From Clostridiales bacterium (GTDB lineage Bacteria; Bacillota; Clostridia; Oscillospirales; CAG-272): a stretch of DNA of 38,639 nucleotides. Location of the stretch: contig JAAZAV010000013.1 of assembly GCA_012514145.1 (NCBI GenBank), forward strand, positions 1 to 38,639. Reading direction: 5' to 3'. This document shows positions 19,533 to 28,528 of the stretch, one piece after another. The translations under genes and the position numbers were made by a program. A model generated the notes under the pieces. That model had not been told where the DNA came from. It did not search any database and was given only the letters and a program-made list of their open reading frames with translations. The stretch's first letter is position 1, and every line of letters starts with the position of its first letter.

Positions 19533-20819
19533 TTACAGCGATGTGCCCTCTTTCCTCACCTTTATCGAATTGGCGTGGGCGGTGAAGCCTTCGGCTTCGG
19601 CGAAACGTATGACATCGTCGGAAGCCGCATCGAGAGCCGCATCATTGTAGTAGAGGTAACTCGAACGCTTTACAAATGAATCGGTACCCAGAGATGAAGC
19701 AAAACGGGCGGTGCCGTTGGTGGGGAGCACATGGTTCGGACCGGCGTAATAGTCGCCCAGAGGTTCGGGGGTATTGTCGCCGAGGAATACCGAGCCGGCG
19801 TTGTGCACCAGTCCCAGCACGGCGAAGGGATCACGCACCGCAAGCTCAAGATGTTCAGGGGCTATGCGGTCGGAGAGAGCGACCGCCTCCTCAATGGTAG
19901 GAACTATCACACAGGCGCCGTTGGCAGCCAGCGACTTTTCAATGATATCTCTGCGGGACAGACCGGCTATCTGACGGTTCAGCTCGGTTTCCACCGCATC
20001 GGCGAAAGAGGCATCTGTGGTTATCAGCACCGAGGCGGCGAGGGGATCGTGCTCTGCCTGGCTCATCAGGTCTGCCGCAACATATGCGGGATTCGCCCCC
20101 GAGTCGGCGATGACCAGAACTTCGGAGGGACCGGCTATCATGTCGATGTCAACCGAGCCGTAAACCAGCCGCTTGGCAGTGGCGACATAGATATTGCCGG
20201 GGCCTACGATCTTGTCAACACGCTCGATGCTTTCGGTGCCGTAGGCAAGAGCGGCAATCGCCTGCGCGCCGCCGATGGTGAGTATCTCATCCACACCGGC
20301 TATCTCGGCAGCCGCGACTGCTGCGGGACTGACGCCCTCTGCCTTCGGGGGAGTGCATATAACTAACTCTTTAACGCCCGCCACCTTTGCGGGGATGGCG
20401 TCCATAAGCACGGTCGAAGGGTATGCCGCCGTACCGCCGGGCACATACATGCCGACGCGGCGCAGAGGGAGGACACGCTGTCCCATTACTATCCCGTTCT
20501 CGGCGGTGACCCAGCTCTGTGTCTTCTGCTTCTCGTGGAAAGCCTTTATATTCGCAGCGGCGCGCTCCATTGCGGCGTAAAGTTCGGGGGAGACCTTGGC
20601 AAGCTGACGCTCCTTCTCCTCCCTGGTCATGACAAAACACTCAATGTCTATGCCGTCGAAATGCTTTGTCATATTCCGCAGCGAGCGGTCGCCGCCCAAA
20701 CGTATCGCGTCAAGGGTGGCGCGGACGGTGTTTACTATATCTGTCGAAACAGTTGAAGTTCTTTCCTCGAGAGCGAGTACAAGCTCGTCCAGCTGTTCAT
20801 TTGTATACCTTTTCAGCAT
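19533..20819 (-). CDS. hisD: histidinol dehydrogenase
   Basis: HisD performs the last two oxidations of histidinol to histidine with NAD and zinc. The 428-residue protein has all family blocks: [15 protein letters not shown] near 121-135, [14 protein letters not shown] near 182-195, [22 protein letters not shown], the zinc-binding SQAEHDP near 253-259, the catalytic APEHLEL near 320-326, and [14 protein letters not shown] lies about ten bases before the ATG, and hisG ends 16 nt upstream. Confidence 0.98.
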   Translation of the reverse strand: MLKRYTNEQLDELVLALEERTSTVSTDIVNTVRATLDAIRLGGDRSLRNMTKHFDGIDIECFVMTREEKERQLAKVSPELYAAMERAAANIKAFHEKQKTQSWVTAENGIVMGQRVLPLRRVGMYVPGGTAAYPSTVLMDAIPAKVAGVKELVICTPPKAEGVSPAAVAAAEIAGVDEILTIGGAQAIAALAYGTESIERVDKIVGPGNIYVATAKRLVYGSVDIDMIAGPSEVLVIADSGANPAYVAADLMSQAEHDPLAASVLITTDASFADAVETELNRQIAGLSRRDIIEKSLAANGACVIVPTIEEAVALSDRIAPEHLELAVRDPFAVLGLVHNAGSVFLGDNTPEPLGDYYAGPNHVLPTNGTARFASSLGTDSFVKRSSYLYYNDAALDAASDDVIRFAEAEGFTAHANSIKVRKEGTSL

Positions 20820-20835
20820 GTGAAAGTTTTCCTTG

Positions 20836-21510
20836 TCATTCGTTATCGGCCTTTACCGCCGCGGCAATATTGTCAATGAGTGGGTCAAACTCCGCCTTCT
20901 TCATCTTTATGGCGGCGGTGTTTACGATAAGCCGCGCGGATATGGGCGCAACATCCTCGTAAACCTCCAGACCGTTGGCTTTGAGTGTGGAGCCGGTCTC
21001 GACGATATCAACAATGGCGTCGGCCAGACCCAGCAGAGGGGCAAGCTCCACAGAGCCTTCGATTTTTACTATCTCCACGTCCATACCCTTGCTCTTGAAA
21101 TACTCGCGGGTGACGTTTGGATATTTGGAGGCAATTACACGGTGCCGGTAACCGGTGAAGAAGCGGTTTGCCGCCGCGGCTATATCGGCAGGGTCTCCGC
21201 TGTCAGAGGGGCCTGCCAGGGCGAAACGGCATTTGCCGAAGTTCAGGTCAAGCAGCTCATAAAGCTCGGCGCCGCACTCCATTATGGTGTCCTCGCCGAC
21301 AACGCCGGCATCGCATACGCCGCGTTCCACATAAGTGATGACATCGGCTGCCTTTGCCAGCACGATTTCTATATCGGCTCCGCCGAGACGGAACAAGAGC
21401 TTGCGTCCCTTCTTGTCCTCATCCAGCTCGGAGACGTCGTAGCCGGCGCGGCTGAGGATTTTCAGGGCTCCCGTTTCGATGCGCCCCTTGGTAAGTGCCA
21501 TTCTTATCAC
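20836..21510 (-). CDS. hisG: ATP phosphoribosyltransferase catalytic subunit (short form)
   Basis: HisG commits ATP and PRPP to histidine synthesis. At 224 residues it is the short form that lacks the histidine-sensing ACT domain and works in a complex with HisZ, encoded directly upstream. Motifs are ALTKGRI at the N-terminus, VVGEDTI and the PRPP loop IVDIVETGSTLKANGL. The start is the GTG at 21508-21510, with GGAGGT ten bases upstream; the ATG three codons later would be too far from that site. The GTG overlaps the hisZ stop by three bases. Confidence 0.96.
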   Translation of the reverse strand: MIRMALTKGRIETGALKILSRAGYDVSELDEDKKGRKLLFRLGGADIEIVLAKAADVITYVERGVCDAGVVGEDTIMECGAELYELLDLNFGKCRFALAGPSDSGDPADIAAAANRFFTGYRHRVIASKYPNVTREYFKSKGMDVEIVKIEGSVELAPLLGLADAIVDIVETGSTLKANGLEVYEDVAPISARLIVNTAAIKMKKAEFDPLIDNIAAAVKADNE

Positions 21511-22721
21511 AGTTCAGTCACCTCCGCCCTGCCGTTCTTGATTATAATCAACTCTCCCGCGCCTGCCGACCGGGCATATTCACATGCCGCGGCGGCATTG
21601 TCAAAGCAGGAGTATTCGCAGGCTTTGCCCTCGGCGATGTACTGTCTGCGCAGTTTCTCGGCTTCGGCAAATCCGCCGTCGTCGTAGTGAATGACGCAGT
21701 CGGGGTGCCGCTCGTCCTCATCTTCGCCGCTGCGCGAAAGCGTGTCGGCTACCGCTGAGAGATTCACCGCAAAGCCGATGGCGGGGACGTCCATGCCGAA
21801 GTTGGCGACGAGATTGTCATAACGCCCGCCGCGCAGCACGGCTTCGCCCGCGCCGTCGATATAGCCGGTAAAGAGAACCCCGGTGTAGTAATCTATCTTG
21901 TGGACCATGCCCAGGTCGACGAGTATCTGATCCTGCCAGCCCGCAGCTACCAGTTCATCATATAGACGGCGGACATAGCTCAGAGCCTCGCAGGCGCCCT
22001 TGTTGCCGCCCGCCAGTTCCGCAGCCTCGTCAAAGACCTCACAGCCGCCATAAAGCAGCGGGAGACGGCGGATCTTGTCATATGCCAGACGGGATTTCGC
22101 CTCGCTTGACAGCAGGCGCAACGATACGGCATTTTTTGAGTCGACATACTCGCGTATGCGGCGCACATCCTCCGGGGAGGCGCCTAACTCCGAAGCTAAT
22201 GAGTTAAAGAAGCCCACATGACCGATCTCAAGTTTGAAGTCGGGGCCGAGAGCGGCAAGGGCGTCAAGCGCGGCGGTAAGGCAGCAGAGATCGCCCCTGA
22301 CTCCGCCGGCGCCTATCATCTCCACTCCGCTCTGGAAGAGTTCGGAGCGGCGCCCGGTGTAGCCGCTGCCCGCCCTGTATACGCTCTGGCAGTAGTAGAG
22401 CTTTTGAGGGCTGTCGCCGTCCAGTGCGCTTCTCAGACGCGTGGCGGCAACTCTCGCCGCTGGCGTGGTGTTGTCGGCGCGCAGAACCAGCAACCGACCG
22501 CTGCGGTCGGTAAGGGTGAACATCGACTCCTGGGGGATGCTGTCGCCGCTGCTGTCGAACACATCGTAGAACTCTATCGCAGGGGTCATAATCCTCCGGC
22601 AGCCTGCCCGCTCGAATACCGAGCTGAGCGTTCTGCCCAGGCGGTCATAGAGCTCCGCCTCGCCGAACAGTATGTCCCGCGTACCGTTCGGTACGCTGAT
22701 ATTTCGTCTTTCTTCGGTCAT
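21507..22721 (-). CDS. hisZ: ATP phosphoribosyltransferase regulatory subunit
   Basis: HisZ is a paralogue of histidyl-tRNA synthetase that lacks aminoacylation activity. It binds short HisG to form the active, histidine-inhibited enzyme. In the 404-residue protein, the N-terminal PNGTRDILFGEA, class II motif 2 (KLYYCQSVYRAGSGYTGRRSELFQSGVE, about 107-133) and motif 3-like GGRYDNLVANFG are visible. The anticodon-binding domain typical of HisRS is reduced. It is the first gene of the his operon, which is normal for Firmicutes with short HisG. Confidence 0.94.
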   Translation of the reverse strand: MTEERRNISVPNGTRDILFGEAELYDRLGRTLSSVFERAGCRRIMTPAIEFYDVFDSSGDSIPQESMFTLTDRSGRLLVLRADNTTPAARVAATRLRSALDGDSPQKLYYCQSVYRAGSGYTGRRSELFQSGVEMIGAGGVRGDLCCLTAALDALAALGPDFKLEIGHVGFFNSLASELGASPEDVRRIREYVDSKNAVSLRLLSSEAKSRLAYDKIRRLPLLYGGCEVFDEAAELAGGNKGACEALSYVRRLYDELVAAGWQDQILVDLGMVHKIDYYTGVLFTGYIDGAGEAVLRGGRYDNLVANFGMDVPAIGFAVNLSAVADTLSRSGEDEDERHPDCVIHYDDGGFAEAEKLRRQYIAEGKACEYSCFDNAAAACEYARSAGAGELIIIKNGRAEVTEL

Positions 22722-22768
22722 TGATTCTTATCCTTGTATATTATCTTCGCTCGCTTTAGCGTGGTAAC

Positions 22769-22797
22769 ATGATAGCATATTGTTTGGCCAAAGTCAA
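22769..22797 (-). promoter_or_regulatory. promoter of the his operon
   Basis: On the minus strand TTGACT (22792-22797) and TATCAT (22769-22774) are 17 nt apart. A perfect 10-bp palindrome, TTTGGCCAAA (22783-22792), overlaps the -35 box and spacer and could be an operator. The leader is only about 40 nt, so no T-box or his attenuator is present. Confidence 0.82.
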
Positions 22798-22835
22798 GCG
22801 TTTTAGTGATGAATACAGATATAACAGGTGTAATA

Positions 22836-22856
22836 ATTTGTGTATTCCGCACAAAT
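22836..22856. repeat. 7-bp inverted repeat after polC
   Basis: ATTTGTG (22836-22842) and CACAAAT (22850-22856) flank a 7-nt spacer, 13 nt past the polC stop and about 40 nt upstream of the his -35 box. It could be a weak AU-rich terminator for the polC operon or a binding site for a his regulator. Confidence 0.4.
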
Positions 22857-22868
22857 CGGAGCAATAAT

Positions 22869-25800
22869 TCAGAAGAGCGAAATCTGATTGGTGCGGCTCA
22901 TATTTGAGAGAACGCCGTTCTTTTCCAGTATCTCAATGACGCTCTTTGATAACTGACCGCGCTGCTGCAGTTCCTCGACACTGAAGAGCTCGCCCTGAGA
23001 AGCTACCGCCACAATTTTCTCGGCGGCGGTATCGCCAAGCCCGGGCAGCGAGTTGAAAGGTATGCGTATGGCGCCGTCCTCGGGCAGGAAGGATTTTGCC
23101 GACGATTTGTAGAGGTCGACCGGCAGATAGCGGATACCCCGCGCCATGCTCTCGTTCACCATCTGGAAGGTGGAGTACATGTCGGACTCTCTCTGTGTTG
23201 CGTCCATACCCTTCCTTTTTATCTCATCCATGGCGGCCTGCACCGCGCCCCGTCCCCGTGAGACTGTCTCTCCGTCAAAACCGCCGGGAGCAGCCGTCAG
23301 GAATGCCGCGTAGAACTCAAGCGGCATATAAACCTTGAACCAGCCCAGCCGGATTGCCGACATGACATAGGCGGCGGCGTGAGCCTTGGGGAACATGTAT
23401 TTGATCTTCTGCAGCGAATCGATATACCACTCGGGGACATCATGCTCACGCATAGCCTTCACCATTTCGTCGGGGATAGCCTTGCCCTTCTTGTTCTTGC
23501 GGACGAACTCCATTATTTTGAATGACATGGCGTTGTCGAGACCGTATTTGATAAGGTCGAGCATGATACCGTCACGGGTGCCCACAACCTGGGAAATATC
23601 GCAGATGCCGTCGCGGATTAAATCCTGAGCGTTGCCCAGCCACACATCGGTGCCGTGGGTCAGACCCGATATCTGAAGCAGGTCGGCGAAGTTCTTAGGC
23701 TTTGACTCCACAACGACCGGAATGACGAAGTTGGTGCCGAATTCGGGAAGCCCTATGGTGCCAAGCGGAGTACCGATGTCCTCGGGGGTGACGCCCAGGG
23801 ATTTGGTGGAGCGGAAAAGCTCATAGACCGCCTGATCGTTCATGGGGGTGTCCATTACGCTCTTGCCGGTGTAGTCCTCGAGCACCTTGTATTTCGTCGG
23901 CACATCATGACCCAGCTCGTCAAGTTTAAGTATGGTATCGTGCAGGTATGAGAAGGCGAAATGTGTGGTTATAACGTCAGAGCCGGAATCGTCGGCGGGA
24001 TGCTGAACCGGCGTGAAGTCATAGATTTCGTACTCCCTGGGGATAACTATTATGCCGCCGGGATGCTGACCGGTGGTGCGCTTCACGCCGACGCACTTGT
24101 TTATCAGTCTGTTCATCTCGGCTTTGTTTACAGAGATGCCCTTGCCCTCGATATATTTGGCGACAAAACCGTAGGCGGTCTTTGACGCCAGTGTACCCAG
24201 AGTGCCGGCGCGGAAAACATTCTCCTTGCCAAAGAGCTGCTCGGTATATTTATGCACCCTGCCCTGCACCTCGCCCGAGAAGTTCAGGTCGATGTCGGGA
24301 GATTTTTCGCCGTAGAAACCGAGGAAGGTTTCAAATGGTATGTCATGGCCGTCGCCCATAAGAGGCTGACCGCAGACGGGACAATCCTTGTCCGGCAGGT
24401 CGAAGCCCGAACCGACCGCCTTTCCGGCTTCAAAATCCGAATAGCGGCAGTTTGGGCAGCGGTAGTGGGGCGGCAGAGGGTTGACCTCCGATATGCCGGC
24501 CATGGCGGCCACGAAGGAGGAACCCACCGAGCCGCGGGAGCCGACAAGGTAACCCTGCTCCTCGCTGTAGCTCACCAGCCTCTGGGCTATGATATAAAGC
24601 ACCGCAAAGCCGTTTTTGATGATGGAGGACAGCTCCCTCTCAAGACGCGCCGAGACTATCTCCGGAACCGGATCGCCGTACCAGCTGCGCGCCTTGTTCC
24701 AGCACATCTCCGTAAGCTCCTGATCGGCTCCCTCCATATTGGGGGTGAATGTCCCCTTGGGGATGGGACGGACATCGCCTATCATGTCGGCTATCAGATT
24801 CGTGTTGGCAATGACCACCTCGCGGGCTTTTTCCTCGCCCAGGTATGAGAACTCCTCGAGCATCTCCTCGGTGGTGCGCAGGTAAAGTCCCACGTCGCTG
24901 TCGTAGTCTCTGAATTTCATTCCCGCAAGCAGTATTTTGCGGGCTATTTCATCCTCGCTGTTCATGAAGTGGGCGTCGCAGGTGGCAACAACCGGCTTGC
25001 TCAGCTCCTCGCCCAGCGCCACTATGCGGCGGTTATAATCGCGAAGTGCCTCATCGTCGGCAGCCCGGCCCTCCCGCACCAGGAAGCGATTGTTGCAGAT
25101 TGGCTGGATTTCGAGATAGTCGTAGTATTTTGCGATATCTACCAGCGACGCGTGAGGTTTGCCCTCCAGCATGGCTGAGAACAGCTCCCCCGATTCGCAT
25201 GCCGATCCGATGATAAGACCTTCCCGCAGCTCGTCAAGCGCCGTGCGGGGAATGCGCGGCACATATTTATGGAACTCCAGGTAGGAGCGGGACACAAGCT
25301 TGTAAAGATTCTTAAGCCCCACTAAATCTTTGACCAGGATTATCATGTGATAGGATTTAAGAACCAGCGGGTCCGCCTTCTCCTGCATACCCCGAAGCAT
25401 ACCGGCAAAGTCGGCGACGCCCTCCCTGGCCATCTGCTCGGTCATCCGAAGGTAGATCATCGCCAGCATATACGCATCGTCGCTGGCGCGGTGGTGATTA
25501 AAATCGCCCAGCTCGTAATAGTCGGCAATGGTGTCGAGTTTATGATTCTTAAGTTCGGGATTCAGGTGGCGCGACAGAGCCAGAGTGTCAAGATAGGGAT
25601 TTTCGAAGGGTATTTTGTACTCGTCCGCGGCGGCGCGTATGAATCCGGTGTCGAAGTTGGCGTTATGCGCTATTAGCAGACGATCGCCGGCAAACTCAAG
25701 GAACGCCCTCACCGCTTCTTCGGTTTTCGGAGCGCCCGCCACCATATCGTCGGTGATGCCGGTAATCTCGGTTATGTTGGCAGGTATGGGAATTTCTGGA

Positions 25801-27287
25801 TCGACAAAGGTGTTGAAGGTGTCCTTTATCTCGCCGCCCTCCAGCAGCACCGCGCCGATTTCGGTTATCTTGCAGGTCTGCGGCGAAAGTCCGGTGGTCT
25901 CGATGTCAAAGACAACGACAGGGCTGTCAAAGCCGGTGACGGCTGCCGTCTCGTCCGACATGCCGTAGACCGCCCGGGCGGTATCGTCCACGAAGTAGGC
26001 TTCCATGCCGTAGATGACCTTTACGCCCTCGGCTTCGGCGGCTTCGAGTATCTCGGGGAAAACCTGCACGTTGCCGTGATCGGTGACGGCGACGGCTTTA
26101 TGACCCCAGCGCTTGACTGTTCTGACAAGTTCAGCCGGATTAATTGTTGCGTCCATAGCCGACAGCGTGGTGTGCAGATGCAGCTCCACACGCTTTTCCT
26201 CGCTGTTGTCCATGCGCTCCAGCTTTTTCACCTTCACTATATCGGTGGGAGTAAGGGTCAGCTCGTTGTCAAAGGTGTCGAACTTAACGTTTCCGCGAAT
26301 AGCAACCGGCGTGCCGTCCTTTATATCAGCCACGACCTGCAGCTTCTCGGGGTCGCCCACCATTTTCGCTGTAATGGAGGCCTCCTCGTCGGTAACACCG
26401 AAGGTGATTATCAGCTTGTCGCCACGGCGGTTCAGCTTGCTCTCCATGCCGAAAGTGACGCCCAGGCATACCACATTGCGCTTCGGCTCGTTCAGCGAAC
26501 GAATGGCAGTGGGCACTATCGCCGGCAGATTGCCGTATATCAGTTCGGGCTCCGATACGTTAAAGCGCAGAAAGCCCGCACTGTAGCAGTCGTCGTCCAG
26601 CGACTCTACTCCCGCTGTCTTCTCGTAGAGCGATTCCACCCGGGGAAGCGCAAGCTTCTCCTCTTCGGCTTTCCTGTCCTCATCTGCTTTTTGACTGCGT
26701 TCACGGTTGCGTGCATCCTCCTCCGCCATTTCGCGGGAAATATCGGCAATCTGCTCGTTGCGGCGGGCAAGGAATACGTTGTAGCGCTCCTCGGAGCGGC
26801 CGCTGTCGTATATCTCCACCCTGACCGAAAGCCCGAATTCAGAGCGGATGATGTTTGATAAAATCTCGGCAGTCTGACCGCCGCGGAGCAGCTCCATGCC
26901 GCCGCTGTCGAAGTCCACGCCGATACGCAGCAGATCGCCCTTGAGTTCTGCATCATAGCGATCGAAGAACCCCCTCGCCACTAAACCGATGCTTTCAAGT
27001 TCCAATATCAGTTCGGGGATATAGCTCCCGTCAAAAAGCTCCGCCGGATAGGAGGGCAGCAGCTTGGCTGCGTTCAGCCCGTATGCCTCCCGTATACACT
27101 CCTCCAGCGCGTGAAGTTCGCATTTGGGAATAAGACAGTCAAAGCACACCCGAATTTCGAGTATGCGGCGCTCTTTGTCGGCTCGCATGGAGTGCTTGCC
27201 CGCCGAATCGAGTATCTCGGCGTTTCTGCCGACGGCGTTGTAGCGCTCCAGCTTTTCTCTTAATGTTTTTGTTGTTTTCGTTGACAT
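22869..27287 (-). CDS. polC: DNA polymerase III alpha subunit, PolC type
   Basis: PolC is the main replicative polymerase of low-GC Gram-positive bacteria, with built-in proofreading. The 1,472 residues show: an N-terminal region with a charged coiled-coil stretch near 180-212; an OB domain near 270-355; a PHP domain (HLHT at 370-373, TDHG at 402-405) split by a DEDDh exonuclease (D461 and E463 in FDIETTGL, D546, then HH-x4-D near 598-603); a zinc site C944/C947/C969/C972; the catalytic DIDLNFSG with D998 and D1000; a helix-hairpin-helix (LPGLGDTAAEKI); and a C-terminal clamp-binding QISLF. It starts 10 nt after ispG with no clear ribosome-binding site; proS, often found between them, is absent. 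Confidence 0.98.
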   Translation of the reverse strand: MSTKTTKTLREKLERYNAVGRNAEILDSAGKHSMRADKERRILEIRVCFDCLIPKCELHALEECIREAYGLNAAKLLPSYPAELFDGSYIPELILELESIGLVARGFFDRYDAELKGDLLRIGVDFDSGGMELLRGGQTAEILSNIIRSEFGLSVRVEIYDSGRSEERYNVFLARRNEQIADISREMAEEDARNRERSQKADEDRKAEEEKLALPRVESLYEKTAGVESLDDDCYSAGFLRFNVSEPELIYGNLPAIVPTAIRSLNEPKRNVVCLGVTFGMESKLNRRGDKLIITFGVTDEEASITAKMVGDPEKLQVVADIKDGTPVAIRGNVKFDTFDNELTLTPTDIVKVKKLERMDNSEEKRVELHLHTTLSAMDATINPAELVRTVKRWGHKAVAVTDHGNVQVFPEILEAAEAEGVKVIYGMEAYFVDDTARAVYGMSDETAAVTGFDSPVVVFDIETTGLSPQTCKITEIGAVLLEGGEIKDTFNTFVDPEIPIPANITEITGITDDMVAGAPKTEEAVRAFLEFAGDRLLIAHNANFDTGFIRAAADEYKIPFENPYLDTLALSRHLNPELKNHKLDTIADYYELGDFNHHRASDDAYMLAMIYLRMTEQMAREGVADFAGMLRGMQEKADPLVLKSYHMIILVKDLVGLKNLYKLVSRSYLEFHKYVPRIPRTALDELREGLIIGSACESGELFSAMLEGKPHASLVDIAKYYDYLEIQPICNNRFLVREGRAADDEALRDYNRRIVALGEELSKPVVATCDAHFMNSEDEIARKILLAGMKFRDYDSDVGLYLRTTEEMLEEFSYLGEEKAREVVIANTNLIADMIGDVRPIPKGTFTPNMEGADQELTEMCWNKARSWYGDPVPEIVSARLERELSSIIKNGFAVLYIIAQRLVSYSEEQGYLVGSRGSVGSSFVAAMAGISEVNPLPPHYRCPNCRYSDFEAGKAVGSGFDLPDKDCPVCGQPLMGDGHDIPFETFLGFYGEKSPDIDLNFSGEVQGRVHKYTEQLFGKENVFRAGTLGTLASKTAYGFVAKYIEGKGISVNKAEMNRLINKCVGVKRTTGQHPGGIIVIPREYEIYDFTPVQHPADDSGSDVITTHFAFSYLHDTILKLDELGHDVPTKYKVLEDYTGKSVMDTPMNDQAVYELFRSTKSLGVTPEDIGTPLGTIGLPEFGTNFVIPVVVESKPKNFADLLQISGLTHGTDVWLGNAQDLIRDGICDISQVVGTRDGIMLDLIKYGLDNAMSFKIMEFVRKNKKGKAIPDEMVKAMREHDVPEWYIDSLQKIKYMFPKAHAAAYVMSAIRLGWFKVYMPLEFYAAFLTAAPGGFDGETVSRGRGAVQAAMDEIKRKGMDATQRESDMYSTFQMVNESMARGIRYLPVDLYKSSAKSFLPEDGAIRIPFNSLPGLGDTAAEKIVAVASQGELFSVEELQQRGQLSKSVIEILEKNGVLSNMSRTNQISLF

Positions 27288-27297
27288 AGTTATTATT

Positions 27298-28395
27298 TCA
27301 GAATATCGCGTTTATCTCTTTTATCAGCTCGCCCACAATGTCGCCTTCGGTGAGTTTGCGGACGCTCTCGCCCTTTACAAAGAGCAGCGCCTCGCCCTGC
27401 CCTCCCGCTATCCCGATGTCGGCTTCCCGCGCCTCGCCGGGGCCGTTTACCGCACAGCCCATCAGCGCCACCTTTATGTGCTTATCGGTAATGTCCTCCC
27501 GCAGCTCCAGCGGAGCCCGGCGCTCAAACTCCTCAACCATGGCGATGAGATCTATGCGGGTACGCCCGCAGGTGGGGCAGGATATCACTTCAAGCCCGCC
27601 TTCGCGCACTCCGCAGGCTTTGAGGATCGAAATTCCCTCGGCGACCTCAAGCAGCGGGTCGGCGGTGAGCGATACGCGGATTGTATCTCCGATACCCGAG
27701 CAGAGCAGCGCTCCGATGCCGCAAGCCGACTTTACAAGCCCCATGTGAGCCGTGCCCGCCTCGGTAACGCCGAGATGCAGCGGGTAGGGGCGTTCCTCTC
27801 CCAGACGGGCGGCTAATATGCGGTTGGCGGTTACGGTATCATATACATTCGACGCCTTCACCGAGATGAGTATGTCAAAAAAGCCTTGCTTTTCAAGCAG
27901 CGAGGCGTGCTCGATTGCCGATTCGGCGAGAGCCTCGGGTGTGGGAGAGCCGAACCGGGCAAGAATGGCTTTCGACACCGAACCGCCGTTCACGCCTATG
28001 CGTATCGGTATGCCCCGCTCCCGGCAGGCGTCGGCTACGGCTTTGACACGATCTTCACCGCCTATATTGCCGGGGTTTATGCGTATCTTGTCGGCTCCCT
28101 GCCGCACGCACTCAAGCGCCAGCCGGTAGTCGAAATGTATGTCGGCGGTAAGCGGCACATGGGGCAGCGCCTTCTTTATTCTGCCGAAGGACTCCGCCGA
28201 CTCGGCGTCGGGCACCGCCAGACGCATTATCTGACATCCCGCTTTAAAGAGCCGCCGGGTCTGCTCTATAACACGGTCGGTGTCGCGGGTATCTATATTC
28301 GACATCGACTGCACACTGACCGGCGAATCGCCTCCAACCGCCGTTTCGCCTACATGCAGCTTCTTTGTTTTCCGGCGGTATTCATTGTAATTCAT
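27298..28395 (-). CDS. ispG: 4-hydroxy-3-methylbut-2-enyl diphosphate synthase
   Basis: IspG (GcpE) converts MEcPP to HMBPP, the penultimate step of the MEP isoprenoid pathway, with a 4Fe-4S cluster. The ATG at 28393-28395 (MNYNEYRRKTKKLHVG) is chosen because AGAGGG lies about eight bases upstream; it gives 365 residues. The cluster ligands are C273 and C276 (CPTCGRTR), C314 (MGCAVNGPGEA) and E321. The TIM-barrel part carries RINPGNIGG and IRIGVNGGS. dxr, another MEP gene, is two genes upstream with rseP between, the usual arrangement in Clostridia. Confidence 0.97.
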   Translation of the reverse strand: MNYNEYRRKTKKLHVGETAVGGDSPVSVQSMSNIDTRDTDRVIEQTRRLFKAGCQIMRLAVPDAESAESFGRIKKALPHVPLTADIHFDYRLALECVRQGADKIRINPGNIGGEDRVKAVADACRERGIPIRIGVNGGSVSKAILARFGSPTPEALAESAIEHASLLEKQGFFDILISVKASNVYDTVTANRILAARLGEERPYPLHLGVTEAGTAHMGLVKSACGIGALLCSGIGDTIRVSLTADPLLEVAEGISILKACGVREGGLEVISCPTCGRTRIDLIAMVEEFERRAPLELREDITDKHIKVALMGCAVNGPGEAREADIGIAGGQGEALLFVKGESVRKLTEGDIVGELIKEINAIF

Positions 28396-28465
28396 GGCGT
28401 TTTCCCTCTCAATACGGCACATCACGGCATATCGGATTGCCGCGGCAGAGCGCCGCAAACTCCGC

Positions 28466-28497
28466 AGCCCCCGAGCGCTGGTTCGCGTCCGGGGGCT
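28466..28497. other. 8-bp GC hairpin between rseP and ispG
   Basis: AGCCCCCG (28466-28473) and CGGGGGCT (28490-28497) pair perfectly, with a smaller GCG/CGC pair inside the loop. No U-run follows on the minus strand, so it may only slow or process the transcript. Confidence 0.5.
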
Positions 28498-28500
28498 TGT

Positions 28501-28528
28501 ATTATATGCTATTTTATAAGCCGGACAA
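28501..28528 (-). promoter_or_regulatory. possible internal promoter for ispG-polC
   Basis: On the minus strand TTGTCC (28523-28528) and a perfect TATAAT (28501-28506) are 16 nt apart at the end of rseP. It would supply ispG and polC independently of the pyrH promoter. Confidence 0.4.

Noticed and set aside
22722-22868. T-box or histidine attenuator before hisZ
   Set aside because: The predicted leader is about 40 nt with no specifier stem, antiterminator or run of His codons.
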